Below, piece after piece: positions 35,603 to 45,396 of a DNA stretch of 51,459 bases (position 1 is the first letter of the stretch; each line of letters begins with the position of its first letter). The notes beneath the pieces were generated by a model. That model made no database searches. It was not told the origin of the DNA and was given only the letters and a program-made list of their open reading frames with translations. The stretch spans positions 1 through 51,459 of the forward strand of contig WTBR01000008.1 of the NCBI GenBank assembly GCA_013138975.1. The letters run 5' to 3'. Origin of the DNA: Bacteroidales bacterium. GTDB taxonomy: Bacteria; Bacteroidota; Bacteroidia; Bacteroidales; UBA12077. The position numbers were made by a program, and so were the translations under genes.

Positions 35603-36337
35603 TTATAAATAATATATTTTCAATATATGCAAACAAGCCTTCGGTCCAAGATTTTCTATTATTGGATCGTCATACAAACTATTCCTTTCTTCATTAATAT
35701 TCCGTTGTTTCCAATGTATCTGAAAATGCTTCACTAAATTAATATATAGTTTATGCTGGTTTTCTGTGAATTCAAATGAAGTAATATTACCATTTTCATT
35801 AATTAAGCTTAATGTAAAATCAAGTAATCCTTTTTGACTTGGCGTTTCTGCCGCAGGTTTATTCTGTGAAAGATTTACAATAGCCCTCATTAACTTTGCC
35901 TCATATTCATAATTTGGACCTCCAACTACTTCACCTTTGTCATTCTTAATCATTGAATTTTTTCCATAAAAAGAATATTGAAAGGCATGAAAAATTTCCT
36001 CAACAATTACATGTTCATTGTATATTTTATTAATATCTGTAAAAATAATATTGCCCCCTTTTGTAGCTTTATTAGGCACAAATCCTGCAATTTCAACATC
36101 ATTTTTAATAAAAAACACAATTGGTTTCTCTAACCGATCTAATTCTTTAAAAATTATTTTATAAAATTTATTTGATCTTTTTAATGAATCAATTTGGTTT
36201 ATTATTATTTCTCTATCATTTGAAGACAGTTGTGAATAATCAAAAACATCCTTTGAGTTACTTCTACAACTTACAAGTAATAAAACAATAAACAGACAAA
36301 ATTTTTGAGAATATAAAAATGATTTCCTTTTATTCAT
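35603..36337 (-). CDS. Lipoprotein with a degenerate zincin-like motif
   Basis: A 244-residue protein with a lipoprotein signal ending LVSC (Cys24). The stretch VIVEEIFHAFQYSFYG near residue 112 resembles the HExxH helix of small zinc peptidase-like lipoproteins in Bacteroidota, but the first His is Glu (EEIFH), so a classical zinc site is incomplete. A later NYEYEAKLMRAIV could supply the third ligand position. The rest shows no known domain. It lies downstream of the glutamine synthetase terminator and is convergent with the SLC12-type gene, 27 bases away. Function is unknown. Confidence 0.7.
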   Translation of the reverse strand: MNKRKSFLYSQKFCLFIVLLLVSCRSNSKDVFDYSQLSSNDREIIINQIDSLKRSNKFYKIIFKELDRLEKPIVFFIKNDVEIAGFVPNKATKGGNIIFTDINKIYNEHVIVEEIFHAFQYSFYGKNSMIKNDKGEVVGGPNYEYEAKLMRAIVNLSQNKPAAETPSQKGLLDFTLSLINENGNITSFEFTENQHKLYINLVKHFQIHWKQRNINEERNSLYDDPIIENLGPKACLHILKIYYL

Positions 36338-36362
36338 AAAACTAAAAAATACATAAAACTAA

Positions 36363-36390
36363 AAAAGCGCACCAAATAAAGTGCGCTTTT
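36363..36390 (-). terminator. Intrinsic terminator of glutamine synthetase
   Basis: AAAAGCGCAC (36363-36372) and GTGCGCTTTT (36381-36390) form a perfect 10-bp stem with an 8-base loop, 20 bases after the glutamine synthetase stop codon. On the complement the stem ends in a run of T. Confidence 0.88.
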
Positions 36391-36410
36391 CAAATATCGT
36401 TGTTTCTTAT

Positions 36411-37916
36411 TTACATACAATGTAAATATTTCATAACTAGCTCTTTTAATTCTTCTTCTTTACCATACAATCTCTCGCTTAAATCTTTATCTTCAAATGA
36501 TTTAAGTTTAGCTGCAACTTGATCAATAGCTCCTGCTGGAAAAACTCCATTCTTTTCAAAAAACTCACGTTTTTCAATTAAAGCTTCCGCAGATTCCCAA
36601 CAAGATTGAGGTAAACATTTCAATTTTGCCAGTTTATCTTTATGCTCATCATCAAAAATATTAACATTCATATAAAGCTCTTCTGCCGTTTCTAATGCAT
36701 TTGGAATTTGCAAACCATGTTGTGCTGCAACTATTATCCCTGCCATATATTGATATACATCTGCTGAACCATCACCAGATCTCAATTCTACAGTTTGTTT
36801 TCCTTCAACGTATGGTATACATCCTGTTTCCTGTGGGTTCGCATCTTTAATCATACTGGTATCTGCAATCCACCCAAGTGGAACTCTCACTAATACTGAA
36901 CGATTCTTATCACCCCAACATATATTTGTAGGAGCTTCCTGATGAGGTACTAATCGTAAATATGATGTAGGAATAGTATTACCAAATGCTGTTAAAGGCG
37001 CTGCGAGATCTAAAATACCAATTATCATTTTTTTGGCAACGTCACTTAATTTTGATTTTTCAATCATTACATTATGGCCATCTTTCTCAAGTAACATATG
37101 AATATGTAATCCGCTACCTGCTTTACCAACTGTAATTTTTGGTGCAAAACTTATATTAACACCAAAATCATCACCTAGCATTCTTAAAATCCATTTTGCA
37201 ACAACTAATTGATCAACGGCATCTTGTGGATCTACTGGTAAAAATTCTATTTCGTGTTGTTCGTATAAATCATCACCACTTTCAAAACTTCCAACTTCTG
37301 AATGCCCATATTTTATTTGACCACCACATTCCGAAATTAAGCTCATTGCTTCTTTTCTAATGTGTCCATTTTTTGTAAAAGGTGGCGATTCATGATATCC
37401 CTTTTGATCAACTCCAGGATACATTTCTTCTTTTTCGCTTACAACGTAATATTCTAATTCGCCCATTGCTTTGAAATCGTAACCTGTAGTTTTACGAAAT
37501 TCTGTTATGGCTTTTCTTAAAATATGTTCAGGTGCACTTTCTAATGGCAGTCCACATTCGGTGTAAAAACTACATAAAATATCTAAAGTTGGATATTCAG
37601 AAAATGGATTTACAAATGCAGTTCTAAATCTTGGAATTACATATAAATCACTTGATCCTGCTTCGATATATGAAAATAAGCTTGATCCATCAACGCGTTC
37701 ACCGGTTGATAATAAATCTTCTAAATGTTGTTTACTATTCAAAACAAAATTCAATGATTTTAATTTACCATCCTCGCCAACATAACGAAAATTGATCATC
37801 TCAATTTCATTCTCTTCTATAAAATATATAATATCCTGACGAGTAAATTCAGCAGCTGGCTTTTTAAGAAACTGCACCAATGGATTTGGGTTTAACCTAA
37901 TTTCTAATTCTTTCAT
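36411..37916 (-). CDS. glnA: Glutamine synthetase (type I-like family)
   Basis: Makes glutamine from glutamate, ammonia and ATP in the cytoplasm. The protein has 501 residues. Catalytic-domain parts are GELEYYVVSEKEE, YEQHEIEFLPVDP (metal-binding Glu), AGSGLHIHMLLEKDG (active His), YLRLVPHQEAPTNICWGDKN, RSVLVRVP and TVELRSGDGSADVY. These keep the metal and substrate residues but differ from the E. coli enzyme in spacing, with an insertion between HSEVG and HEIEF. No adenylylation site is evident. It is a stand-alone gene between two terminators. A gamma-glutamyl-amine ligase of the same fold cannot be fully ruled out. Confidence 0.9.
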   Translation of the reverse strand: MKELEIRLNPNPLVQFLKKPAAEFTRQDIIYFIEENEIEMINFRYVGEDGKLKSLNFVLNSKQHLEDLLSTGERVDGSSLFSYIEAGSSDLYVIPRFRTAFVNPFSEYPTLDILCSFYTECGLPLESAPEHILRKAITEFRKTTGYDFKAMGELEYYVVSEKEEMYPGVDQKGYHESPPFTKNGHIRKEAMSLISECGGQIKYGHSEVGSFESGDDLYEQHEIEFLPVDPQDAVDQLVVAKWILRMLGDDFGVNISFAPKITVGKAGSGLHIHMLLEKDGHNVMIEKSKLSDVAKKMIIGILDLAAPLTAFGNTIPTSYLRLVPHQEAPTNICWGDKNRSVLVRVPLGWIADTSMIKDANPQETGCIPYVEGKQTVELRSGDGSADVYQYMAGIIVAAQHGLQIPNALETAEELYMNVNIFDDEHKDKLAKLKCLPQSCWESAEALIEKREFFEKNGVFPAGAIDQVAAKLKSFEDKDLSERLYGKEEELKELVMKYLHCM

Positions 37917-37973
37917 ATGACGATTTTTTCTAAATTTAATAAAGACTCTTTTTTGAAAGATATTCTTCTAACA

Positions 37974-38032
37974 AAAAAGGACTGCTAAACTAATCAGAAA
38001 TCTTTAAATTTCAATAGTTTGTAGTCCTTTTT
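37974..38032 (-). terminator. Terminator of valS (long hairpin)
   Basis: AAAAAGGACT at 37974-37983 pairs with AGTCCTTTTT at 38023-38032; inner arms TAAACTA and TAGTTT extend the stem after a small bulge. It lies 58 bases past the valS stop and ends in a T-run on the complement. Confidence 0.75.
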
Positions 38033-38089
38033 AAATGTGTTTTATAAAAAAAATCGTTTTACGATCTGATTATCAGCATTAAAATACGA

Positions 38090-40708
38090 TTATTTCAAAT
38101 GTGCAATTCTTTCTTCCAATATTTTGATTTTAGATTCAGCATCCTCTTTCTTTTGTGTTTCAATCGCAATAACCTTTTCAGGTGCATTTTTCACAAAACG
38201 CTCATTTCCCAATTTTTTCATAATTGAAACCAAAAACCCTTTGTTATATTCTAATTCCTTATTTAGCTTTTTCAATTCCTCTTCTACATCAACTAAATCT
38301 CCAAGCTCAATATAAAACTCAGCAGATTTCACCATAAAAGAAACCGCTCCGTCAATTTTTACTTTTGTTTCTTCTAATGTAGATAGATTAGCCATTTTAA
38401 CAACACACGAACTATATTCCTCATCATATTCTCCTTTTACTTTTATAGCAAGTGCCTCTTTCTGAGCTATTCCATTTTCGTTTCTAATATTACGAACACC
38501 GGTAATTAATTCTTTCACTCTTTCAAAAGATTCAATAATATCTTCACTATATGATTCTGCCTCCGGCATTTTTTCAATCATCAAACTTTCACCATCTTTT
38601 CTTTCATCTATTAACTGCCAAATTTCTTCGGTAATAAAAGGCATAATCGGGTGTAAAAGTTTTACCAATATATCAAAAAATTCTAAGGTTTGATCAAATG
38701 TTTTTTTATCAATCGGTTTCTGATATGCAGGTTTTACAAATTCTAAATACCAAGATGAAAACTCATCCCAGAAAAGTTTATAAACAGCCATCAAAGCATC
38801 AGATAATCTGAATTTTTCGTAAAGATCATTGATATTTTTAATCTCACTATTTAAACGATGCTTAAACCATTCTATTGATTTATTTGCTGATTCAGGTTGT
38901 TCTAAAGTTTCGTCAATTTCCCAACTTTTTACTAAACGGAATGCATTCCAAATTTTATTTCCAAAATTACGTCCTTGCTCAGTTAAATTTTCATCGAAAA
39001 GCAAATCCCCACCAGCAGGAGAACATAACAACATTCCTACTCGAACACCGTCTGCTCCATATTTTTTCATTAACTCAATAGGATCAGGAGAATTACCTAA
39101 GGATTTTGACATTTTACGACGTTGTTGATCACGAACAATCCCAGTTAAATAAACATTCTTAAAAGGTTTTTCGTTCTTATATTCGTATCCAGCCATAATC
39201 ATTCGTGCAACCCAGAAGAATAATATTTCCGGTGCTGTAACTAAATCATTTGAAGGATAATAATAATTATAATCTTTATTATCAGGATTATTTATTCCGT
39301 CGAAAACAGAAATTGGCCATAACCAAGATGAAAACCAAGTATCTAAAACATCTTCTTCTTGTTTTAAATCATTAATAGTTAAATTTTGATTTCCTGTTTT
39401 TTGTTTTGCTAGTTCAACAGCCTCTTCAGGAGTTTGTGCAACAACGTAACCACCTTCAGGTAAATAATATGCAGGAATACGATGTCCCCACCACAACTGA
39501 CGAGAAACACACCAATCCTTTACATTTTCCATCCAGTGCTTATATGTATTTTTAAACTTAGCAGGATGAAACTGAACATCATCATTTAATACATGCTCCA
39601 ATGCTGGTTTAGCTAGATTTTCCATATTACAAAACCATTGCATCGAAAGTTTTGGTTCAATAACGGCATCAGTTCTTTCTGAATATCCAACCTTATTTAA
39701 ATAATCTTCGATTTTTACAATTTGACCTGCTTCTTCCAAATCTTTTACAATAAGTTTTCGAACTTTAAATCGATCTTCGCCAACATAAAGCTGAGCTTTT
39801 TCGTTCATTGTTCCATCGTCATTGAAAATATCAATCGTTTCCAGATTATGTTTATCTCCTAATGCATAGTCGTTAATATCATGAGCTGGAGTAATTTTTA
39901 ATGCTCCGGTTCCAAATTCTTTATCAACATATTCATCAATAATTATAGGCACCAAACGATTTACTAGAGGAACAATCACTTTTTTCCCGTGTAAATGTTT
40001 GAATCGCTCATCTTCAGGATGAACACAAACAGCGGTATCACCCAAAATAGTTTCAGGACGAGTTGTTGCTATAGTTACAAAATCATCATTTCCTTCAACT
40101 TTATAACGAACATAGTATAATTTTGACTGAACTTCTTTGTGATTTACTTCCTCGTCGGAAACAGCTGTTTTTGCTTGCGGATCCCAATTTACCATTCGAA
40201 CACCACGGTAAATTAATCCTTTATTATGTAAATCAACAAAAACCTTAATTACACTTTCCGATAAATCATCGTCCATTGTAAATTTTGTACGATCCCAGTC
40301 GCACGATGCTCCAAGCTTCTTCAACTGTTCTAAAATAATTCCACCATGTTTTTCTTTCCATTCCCATGCATGATCAAGTAATTCTTTACGAGTTAAGGTA
40401 TTTTTATCAATTCCTTCATCTTTTAGTTTAGAAACAACTTTAGCTTCTGTTGCAATGGATGCGTGATCTGTACCTGGTACCCAACAAGCATTTTTCCCTT
40501 GCATTCGAGCACGGCGGACTAATATATCCTGAATTGTATTATTCAACATATGCCCCATGTGCAACACACCTGTTACATTTGGCGGAGGAATTACAATTGT
40601 ATATGGCTCACGATTATCAGGCTCTGAGTGAAAAAAGCCTTTATCCATCCAATACTTATACCACTTATCTTCTGTTAACGAAGGATCATACTTTGCAGGA
40701 ATTTCCAT
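38090..40708 (-). CDS. valS: Valyl-tRNA synthetase
   Basis: Charges tRNA-Val; class Ia synthetase of 872 residues, the family length. HIGH motif is HMGH at residues 50-53 ([13 protein letters not shown]), the editing domain is marked by [13 protein letters not shown], the KMSKS loop by [10 protein letters not shown] near residue 530, and the C-terminal coiled coil (about 800-870) by [13 protein letters not shown] and [12 protein letters not shown]. The gene has its own terminator and is divergent from the DUF1573 gene. Confidence 0.98.
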   Translation of the reverse strand: MEIPAKYDPSLTEDKWYKYWMDKGFFHSEPDNREPYTIVIPPPNVTGVLHMGHMLNNTIQDILVRRARMQGKNACWVPGTDHASIATEAKVVSKLKDEGIDKNTLTRKELLDHAWEWKEKHGGIILEQLKKLGASCDWDRTKFTMDDDLSESVIKVFVDLHNKGLIYRGVRMVNWDPQAKTAVSDEEVNHKEVQSKLYYVRYKVEGNDDFVTIATTRPETILGDTAVCVHPEDERFKHLHGKKVIVPLVNRLVPIIIDEYVDKEFGTGALKITPAHDINDYALGDKHNLETIDIFNDDGTMNEKAQLYVGEDRFKVRKLIVKDLEEAGQIVKIEDYLNKVGYSERTDAVIEPKLSMQWFCNMENLAKPALEHVLNDDVQFHPAKFKNTYKHWMENVKDWCVSRQLWWGHRIPAYYLPEGGYVVAQTPEEAVELAKQKTGNQNLTINDLKQEEDVLDTWFSSWLWPISVFDGINNPDNKDYNYYYPSNDLVTAPEILFFWVARMIMAGYEYKNEKPFKNVYLTGIVRDQQRRKMSKSLGNSPDPIELMKKYGADGVRVGMLLCSPAGGDLLFDENLTEQGRNFGNKIWNAFRLVKSWEIDETLEQPESANKSIEWFKHRLNSEIKNINDLYEKFRLSDALMAVYKLFWDEFSSWYLEFVKPAYQKPIDKKTFDQTLEFFDILVKLLHPIMPFITEEIWQLIDERKDGESLMIEKMPEAESYSEDIIESFERVKELITGVRNIRNENGIAQKEALAIKVKGEYDEEYSSCVVKMANLSTLEETKVKIDGAVSFMVKSAEFYIELGDLVDVEEELKKLNKELEYNKGFLVSIMKKLGNERFVKNAPEKVIAIETQKKEDAESKIKILEERIAHLK

Positions 40709-40866
40709 TTCTATGCTATTTCTATTTAATTTATTCTACTTTTATTTTAACTTCGAAAAGTTTGTAAAAATATAAATTAATTACCAAAAACCTGTTCTTT
40801 AAAAGTATAATCACACCCTATTTTAGATAAATATTTAATAACATATTTAATTTTGCCAATAAAAAC

Positions 40867-40874
40867 TAACTTTG
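40867..40874 (+). promoter_or_regulatory. Bacteroidota -7 promoter box for the DUF1573 gene
   Basis: TAACTTTG matches TAnnTTTG, 28 bases upstream of the ATG at 40902. No well-spaced -33 box is seen. Confidence 0.5.
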
Positions 40875-40901
40875 TAATTCAAAATTTAAATTATACTCAT
40901 T

Positions 40902-41354
40902 ATGAAAAAAATAACAATAAGTTTATTTATTATTTGCATTAGTGTATTTTCAGTAATCGCTCAAGAAGAAATCAAGACTAATCAGGACACAAAAGACATG
41001 CCTGAAATCTATTTTGAAAAAACATCTCATAATTATGGAACAATTGAATTAAATGGAGATGGAACTTGTGTATTTAAATTTAAGAATACAGGTAAAGAGC
41101 CTTTATTATTAACAAACGTAAAATCATCATGTGGATGTACAACTCCAACTTGGACAAAAGAACCAATCCTAAAAGGAAAAACAGGTACTATTACTGTAAA
41201 ATACAACACTAAAATTGCTGGATCATTTACAAAAACTGTTAGAGTTTACTCTAACGCCAAAACAAATTTAGTAACCTTGAAAATTACAGGAACAGTTAAA
41301 AAACTTCCCGTAAAAAAAGATAAAAAAAGCGATAAATATTTATTGACAAAATAG
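40902..41354 (+). CDS. DUF1573 exported protein
   Basis: A 150-residue exported protein with a signal peptide (MKKITISLFIICISVFSVIAQ). The DUF1573 pattern is clear: PEIYFEKTSHNYGTIELNGD, FKFKNTGKEPLLLTNVKSSC, GCTTPTWTKEPILKGKTG and KYNTKIAGSFTKTVRVYSNA. This is an Ig-like (ASH/MSP-type) beta-sandwich common in Bacteroidota; its function is not established. It ends with a lysine-rich tail. The aminotransferase gene starts 8 bases later, so the two are probably co-transcribed although no functional link is evident. Confidence 0.88.
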   Translation: MKKITISLFIICISVFSVIAQEEIKTNQDTKDMPEIYFEKTSHNYGTIELNGDGTCVFKFKNTGKEPLLLTNVKSSCGCTTPTWTKEPILKGKTGTITVKYNTKIAGSFTKTVRVYSNAKTNLVTLKITGTVKKLPVKKDKKSDKYLLTK

Positions 41355-41362
41355 ATTTAATT

Positions 41363-42562
41363 ATGCCACAAATTTCTCAAAAAGGACAAATAATGCCTGC
41401 TTCACCAATTAGAAAATTGGTACCATTTGCTGAAGAAGCAAAAAAGAAAGGACATAAAGTTTATCATCTTAATATTGGTCAACCTGATATTCCTACACCT
41501 GAAGTTGCATTAGAAGCTATAAAAAACCTTACTGAAAAAGTTATTGAATATAGTCACTCTGCTGGTAATGAATCTTACCGAAGAAGTTTAGCAAAGTATT
41601 ATCAAGGAGTAAATATTGATGTTGATCATACTGAAATGCTAATTACAACTGGTGGATCAGAAGCAATTACATTTGCATTCTTAGCTACTTTAAATCCTGG
41701 CGATGAAGTAATTATTCCAGAACCATTCTATGCAAATTACAATGGATTTGCAATTTCTGCTGGTGTTGTTGTTAAGCCTATAACTTCATCAATAGAGAAT
41801 GATTTTGCTTTACCTGCTATTGAAGAGTTTGAAAAACTTATAACTCCAAAAACTAAAGGTATTGTAATTTGTAATCCTAACAATCCAACAGGTTATTTAT
41901 ATTCAGAAGAAGAATTACAACAACTTAAAACTTTAGTTAAAAAATATGACTTGTACTTATATTCTGATGAAGTATATCGTGAATTCTGTTACGATGGAAA
42001 CACTCATTTTTCTGCAATGAATTTAAAAGGAATAGAAAACAACGTTATTTTAATGGATTCTGTTTCGAAACGATATAGCATGTGCGGAGTTCGTATTGGT
42101 GCAATGATTACAAAAAATAAAGATGTAATAAATGCTGCAATGAAATTTGCTCAAGCTCGTTTATGTCCACCATCATTTGGACAATGGGCTAGTGAAGCTG
42201 CATTAAATACTCCAAATGAATATTTCGAAGAAGTATATAATGAATATATTGATAGAAGAAACTTTATGGTTGAAGCTCTCAATAAAATGGAGGGTGTTTA
42301 TTGCCCAATGCCAAAAGGCGCATTTTACACTGTTGTTAAACTTCCAATTGACGATGCTGATAAATTCGCTCAATGGATTTTAACAGAATTTGAATACAAG
42401 AAACAAACGGTTATGGTTGCTCCTGCTACTGGATTTTATGCAACTCCTGGTTTAGGTAAAAACGAAGTACGTATAGCTTATGTTCTTAAAAAAGAAGATT
42501 TAGCAAATGCGATGGAAACCTTAGAAGTTGCTTTAAAAGTTTATCCGGGAAGAACAATATAA
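41363..42562 (+). CDS. Class I/II pyridoxal-phosphate aminotransferase (AspC-like)
   Basis: A cytoplasmic fold-type I aminotransferase of 399 residues. Landmarks are YHLNIGQPDIPTPEVALEAI, TTGGSEAITFAFLATLNPGD, VICNPNNPTGYLYSEEEL, LYSDEVYREFCYDG and the PLP-lysine motif DSVSKRYSMCGVRIGA near residue 235. It most resembles aspartate/aromatic aminotransferases, but substrate cannot be fixed from sequence. A strong terminator follows. Confidence 0.9.
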   Translation: MPQISQKGQIMPASPIRKLVPFAEEAKKKGHKVYHLNIGQPDIPTPEVALEAIKNLTEKVIEYSHSAGNESYRRSLAKYYQGVNIDVDHTEMLITTGGSEAITFAFLATLNPGDEVIIPEPFYANYNGFAISAGVVVKPITSSIENDFALPAIEEFEKLITPKTKGIVICNPNNPTGYLYSEEELQQLKTLVKKYDLYLYSDEVYREFCYDGNTHFSAMNLKGIENNVILMDSVSKRYSMCGVRIGAMITKNKDVINAAMKFAQARLCPPSFGQWASEAALNTPNEYFEEVYNEYIDRRNFMVEALNKMEGVYCPMPKGAFYTVVKLPIDDADKFAQWILTEFEYKKQTVMVAPATGFYATPGLGKNEVRIAYVLKKEDLANAMETLEVALKVYPGRTI

Positions 42563-42580
42563 AAATATTTATACCAATAT

Positions 42581-42613
42581 AAAAATCCGATGCTTTTAAA
42601 GTATCGGATTTTT
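42581..42613 (+). terminator. Intrinsic terminator of the aminotransferase gene
   Basis: AAAAATCCGAT (42581-42591) pairs with ATCGGATTTTT (42603-42613), with an inner CTTT/AAG pairing, followed by more T. It is 18 bases after the stop codon and could also serve the convergent DUF1343 gene. Confidence 0.88.
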
Positions 42614-42642
42614 TGTTTAGTTCTAATTTGCATGTACTATTA

Positions 42643-43833
42643 TTAAAAATCTTTGTAAATTAAATATTTTCTTCTGATTTTTTTAAATTTCTTCAAACCA
42701 GAATGCCAGCTTTTTCTAATTTCTTTTTCTGATTTCCCTTGAAGAATTTGGTTTTTCAATTGATCCGTCCCTGAAATATTATAAAAGAAAGAATTAAAAA
42801 ACTGTTCTTTATTTTTTACATTTTCATATCCAAAAAGCAACCATTCCAAATTAATTTCTTTCTGAGAAATAAGATCTTCAATTTCAATTTCTCGTAAATC
42901 AACTCCATAACATTTCTGATTTTTATGTTTTGGATATTTACTTGCGCCATCAATGCTTTTCGGTGTAAATGTAAATTCTACATTTTGCAAATCGGGTCCT
43001 CCAAAAGTTTGAAACGGGAATTCTGTACCTCGTCCTGCACTTAAACTTGTTCCCTCAAAAAAGCCTAATGATGGATACAAATAAACTGAACGCATATTTT
43101 GTAAATTCGGTGAAGGATTCAGAGGTAATTCATACAAAGAATCATGTGTATAATTAGCACAAGGAATAAAACTCAAATCACACTTCACCCCATTTTTCAA
43201 CCATTTCTCACCATTTACCATTTTAGCATATTCTGCAATAGTCATTCCATGTACAATTGGAACTGGATGCATCCCAACAAAAGATTGATAGGCAGTATCG
43301 AGAATAGGTCCATCAATATAAAAACCATTTGGATTTGGCCTGTCAAGTATTAATAATTCAACATTCATTTCGGCACAAGCTTCCATTACATAGTGCATAG
43401 TTGATATATAAGTATAAAATCGAACTCCAACATCTTGCAAATCAAAAACCACAATATCGATATTCTCTAAATCATTTAGCTTAGGTTTTTTACTATTCCC
43501 ATATAATGAAATCACTGGTAATTTTGTTTTTTCGTCTATGTAATTTTTCACGTGCTCTCCTGCATCAGCATTCCCACGGAAACCATGTTCTGGGCTGAAA
43601 ATTTTTACTATATCAACACCTAAATTCAAAAGAGAATCGACCAAATGCGAGCCATTAATATTTGTAGTATGATTTGCAACTACTGCAACATGCTTGTTTT
43701 TTAAAAAATATACATATTTTTCTGTTTGCTCTGCTCCTGTTTTTATGAACAAAAAATCCTTTTTGCGCTCTTGCCCAACAGAACTTAAACTAAAAAGAAT
43801 AACGAATAAAAATAAATATTTAGAATAATTCAT
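42643..43833 (-). CDS. namZ: DUF1343 / NamZ-like exo-beta-N-acetylmuramidase
   Basis: An exported protein of 396 residues with a signal peptide (about residues 1-20). The DUF1343 (GH171) family includes NamZ of Bacillus and Tannerella, which removes terminal MurNAc from peptidoglycan fragments. Conserved parts are VAVVANHTTNINGSHLVDSL, FSPEHGFRGNADAGE, DIVVFDLQDVGVRFYTYIST, LILDRPNPNGFYIDGP and YPSLGFFEGTSLSAGRGTEF. A role in recycling cell-wall sugars is inferred from the family. It is convergent with the aminotransferase gene and divergent from the permease gene. Confidence 0.85.
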   Translation of the reverse strand: MNYSKYLFLFVILFSLSSVGQERKKDFLFIKTGAEQTEKYVYFLKNKHVAVVANHTTNINGSHLVDSLLNLGVDIVKIFSPEHGFRGNADAGEHVKNYIDEKTKLPVISLYGNSKKPKLNDLENIDIVVFDLQDVGVRFYTYISTMHYVMEACAEMNVELLILDRPNPNGFYIDGPILDTAYQSFVGMHPVPIVHGMTIAEYAKMVNGEKWLKNGVKCDLSFIPCANYTHDSLYELPLNPSPNLQNMRSVYLYPSLGFFEGTSLSAGRGTEFPFQTFGGPDLQNVEFTFTPKSIDGASKYPKHKNQKCYGVDLREIEIEDLISQKEINLEWLLFGYENVKNKEQFFNSFFYNISGTDQLKNQILQGKSEKEIRKSWHSGLKKFKKIRRKYLIYKDF

Positions 43834-43954
43834 ATGATTTTACTTATAGAATGCCCTAAATTAACAATTTTCTCTATATAAGAAAGAATAGTTCTTTTAT
43901 AATTAATGTATTATGGAAATAATTTTTCTAACAATACAGTGTTTTATTTTTTAC

Positions 43955-43962
43955 TACATTTG
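43955..43962 (+). promoter_or_regulatory. Bacteroidota -7 promoter box for the LolC/E-like permease
   Basis: TACATTTG matches TAnnTTTG and ends on the G of the in-frame GTG at 43962. Transcription would begin near 43969, so that GTG cannot be the start; the next likely start is the TTG at 43989. Confidence 0.5.
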
Positions 43963-43988
43963 TGGAAATCTTTAAAAAAGATAGAATT

Positions 43989-45233
43989 TTGAATACAGAA
44001 CTTTTTATTGCAAGACGTATTTTCTCTGACAAATCAGTAAAGAAAGGAATATCGCAACCTATTGTTACAATTGCAGTTATTGGCATAGCACTTGGGTTAG
44101 CAGTTATGATCCTTTCTGTAGCAATAGTTACAGGATTTAAATCAGAAATAAGCAATAAAATTATCGGATTTGGTTCTCATATTCAAATTGAAAACTACGA
44201 TTCAAACATATCATTTGAAACTTCACCAATTAGTAAACAGCAAAGTTTCTTTTCAGATATCAACGAACTAAAAGGAGTTTATAAAGTACAGGAATTTGCT
44301 ATAAAAGCAGGTATCATAAAAACAAAAACAGACATTCAAGGTGTTGTATTGAAAGGTGTCGGAAATAATTTCGATTGGTCTTTCTTCAATAAAAATATGG
44401 TTAGTGGTGAATCCTTTATTGTAAATGATTCATCCAAATCAAATGATATTATTATTTCGAATTATATAGCCAAATTGCTAAATTTAAATGTTGGAGATAA
44501 AATTATAGCATATTTTATTCAACAACCTGCTCGAATGCGTTCGTTTAAAATTTCAGGTATTTACGAGACAAATCTTTCTGAATTTGATGAAAAATTTGCT
44601 TTAGTAGATATTAGACATATTCAGAAACTAAACAATTGGACTGATGATGAAATAAGTGGAATTGAAGTAATCATTGAAGATTTTTCACAATTGGATAAAA
44701 TGACTCAAGATGTTCGCGACATTGTTGGTTTTCATTTTAATCCTGATGGAACTAAATTAAGAGTTAAAAGCATTAAAGAAAAATATCCACAAATGTTCGA
44801 TTGGTTAAGTCTTATAGATATGAATGTATGGGTAATTCTTGTATTATTAATTGCTGTTGCCGGATTTAATATGGTATCGGGATTACTTATTCTAATTCTT
44901 GAGCGAACAAATATGATAGGCATACTTAAAGCTATTGGCACTAAAAATTGGTCAATAAGAAAAATCTTTTTGTATCAATCCGGATTATTAATTTCAAAAG
45001 GCTTATTTTGGGGTAACATTATTGGTATTACTATTTGTATTTTACAATCAAAATTTCAAATTTTCAAACTCGATCCCGAATCATATTACATAGATGCAGT
45101 ACCTATTAACTTAAAGTTATTGCATATACTTGCCCTTAACTCCGGGACATTAATAATTACAGTATTAATGCTAATCATACCATCTTATATTATTTCACGT
45201 TTAAGTCCTGAAAAAACACTTCGATTTAATTAA
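43989..45233 (+). CDS. LolC/LolE-like ABC transporter permease (FtsX family)
   Basis: An inner membrane permease with one N-terminal membrane segment (IVTIAVIGIALGLAVMILSV), a large periplasmic domain and three C-terminal segments; motif FNMVSGLLILILERTNMIGI followed by LKAIGTKNWSIRKIFLYQSG. This is the LolC/E layout for lipoprotein release to the outer membrane; no LolD ATPase is adjacent. I start at the TTG at 43989, giving LNTELFIARRIFSDKS, the usual N-terminus of Bacteroidota homologues. The frame runs back to a GTG at 43962, but that lies in the promoter box. Length is 414 residues. Lipoprotein sorting is inferred from family only. Confidence 0.85.
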   Translation: MNTELFIARRIFSDKSVKKGISQPIVTIAVIGIALGLAVMILSVAIVTGFKSEISNKIIGFGSHIQIENYDSNISFETSPISKQQSFFSDINELKGVYKVQEFAIKAGIIKTKTDIQGVVLKGVGNNFDWSFFNKNMVSGESFIVNDSSKSNDIIISNYIAKLLNLNVGDKIIAYFIQQPARMRSFKISGIYETNLSEFDEKFALVDIRHIQKLNNWTDDEISGIEVIIEDFSQLDKMTQDVRDIVGFHFNPDGTKLRVKSIKEKYPQMFDWLSLIDMNVWVILVLLIAVAGFNMVSGLLILILERTNMIGILKAIGTKNWSIRKIFLYQSGLLISKGLFWGNIIGITICILQSKFQIFKLDPESYYIDAVPINLKLLHILALNSGTLIITVLMLIIPSYIISRLSPEKTLRFN

Positions 45234-45289
45234 TATAAGTTAAACATTACTCCTGATTTTTTACAAATAAGAAAAACATAATTATTCAT

Positions 45290-45330
45290 AAACTGTTTAC
45301 AGTTTAAATTTTATATCTCCCTTTTTTTTT
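45290..45330 (+). terminator. Possible terminator after the LolC/E-like gene
   Basis: AAACTG-ttta-CAGTTT (45290-45305) is a short dyad, and a run of nine T lies 16 bases on (45322-45330). The distance is larger than in a standard intrinsic terminator, so this is weak. Confidence 0.25.
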
Positions 45331-45348
45331 ACTAATTTAACGCCCTTT

Positions 45349-45370
45349 CTAAGCAATTTTGTTTGCTTAG
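45349..45370 (+). promoter_or_regulatory. Perfect hairpin in the gatE leader
   Basis: CTAAGCAA (45349-45356) and TTGCTTAG (45363-45370) form a perfect 8-bp stem with loop TTTTGT, 27 bases before the gatE ATG. There is no T-tract after it, so it looks more like a leader structure or operator than a terminator. Confidence 0.35.
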
Positions 45371-45396
45371 AGTATTCTTTAAACATACTATTTATT

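Noticed and set aside
40450..40767. Open frame of 105 codons on the + strand over the start of valS
   Set aside because: It is antisense to the strongly conserved N-terminus of ValS and carries no recognisable domain.
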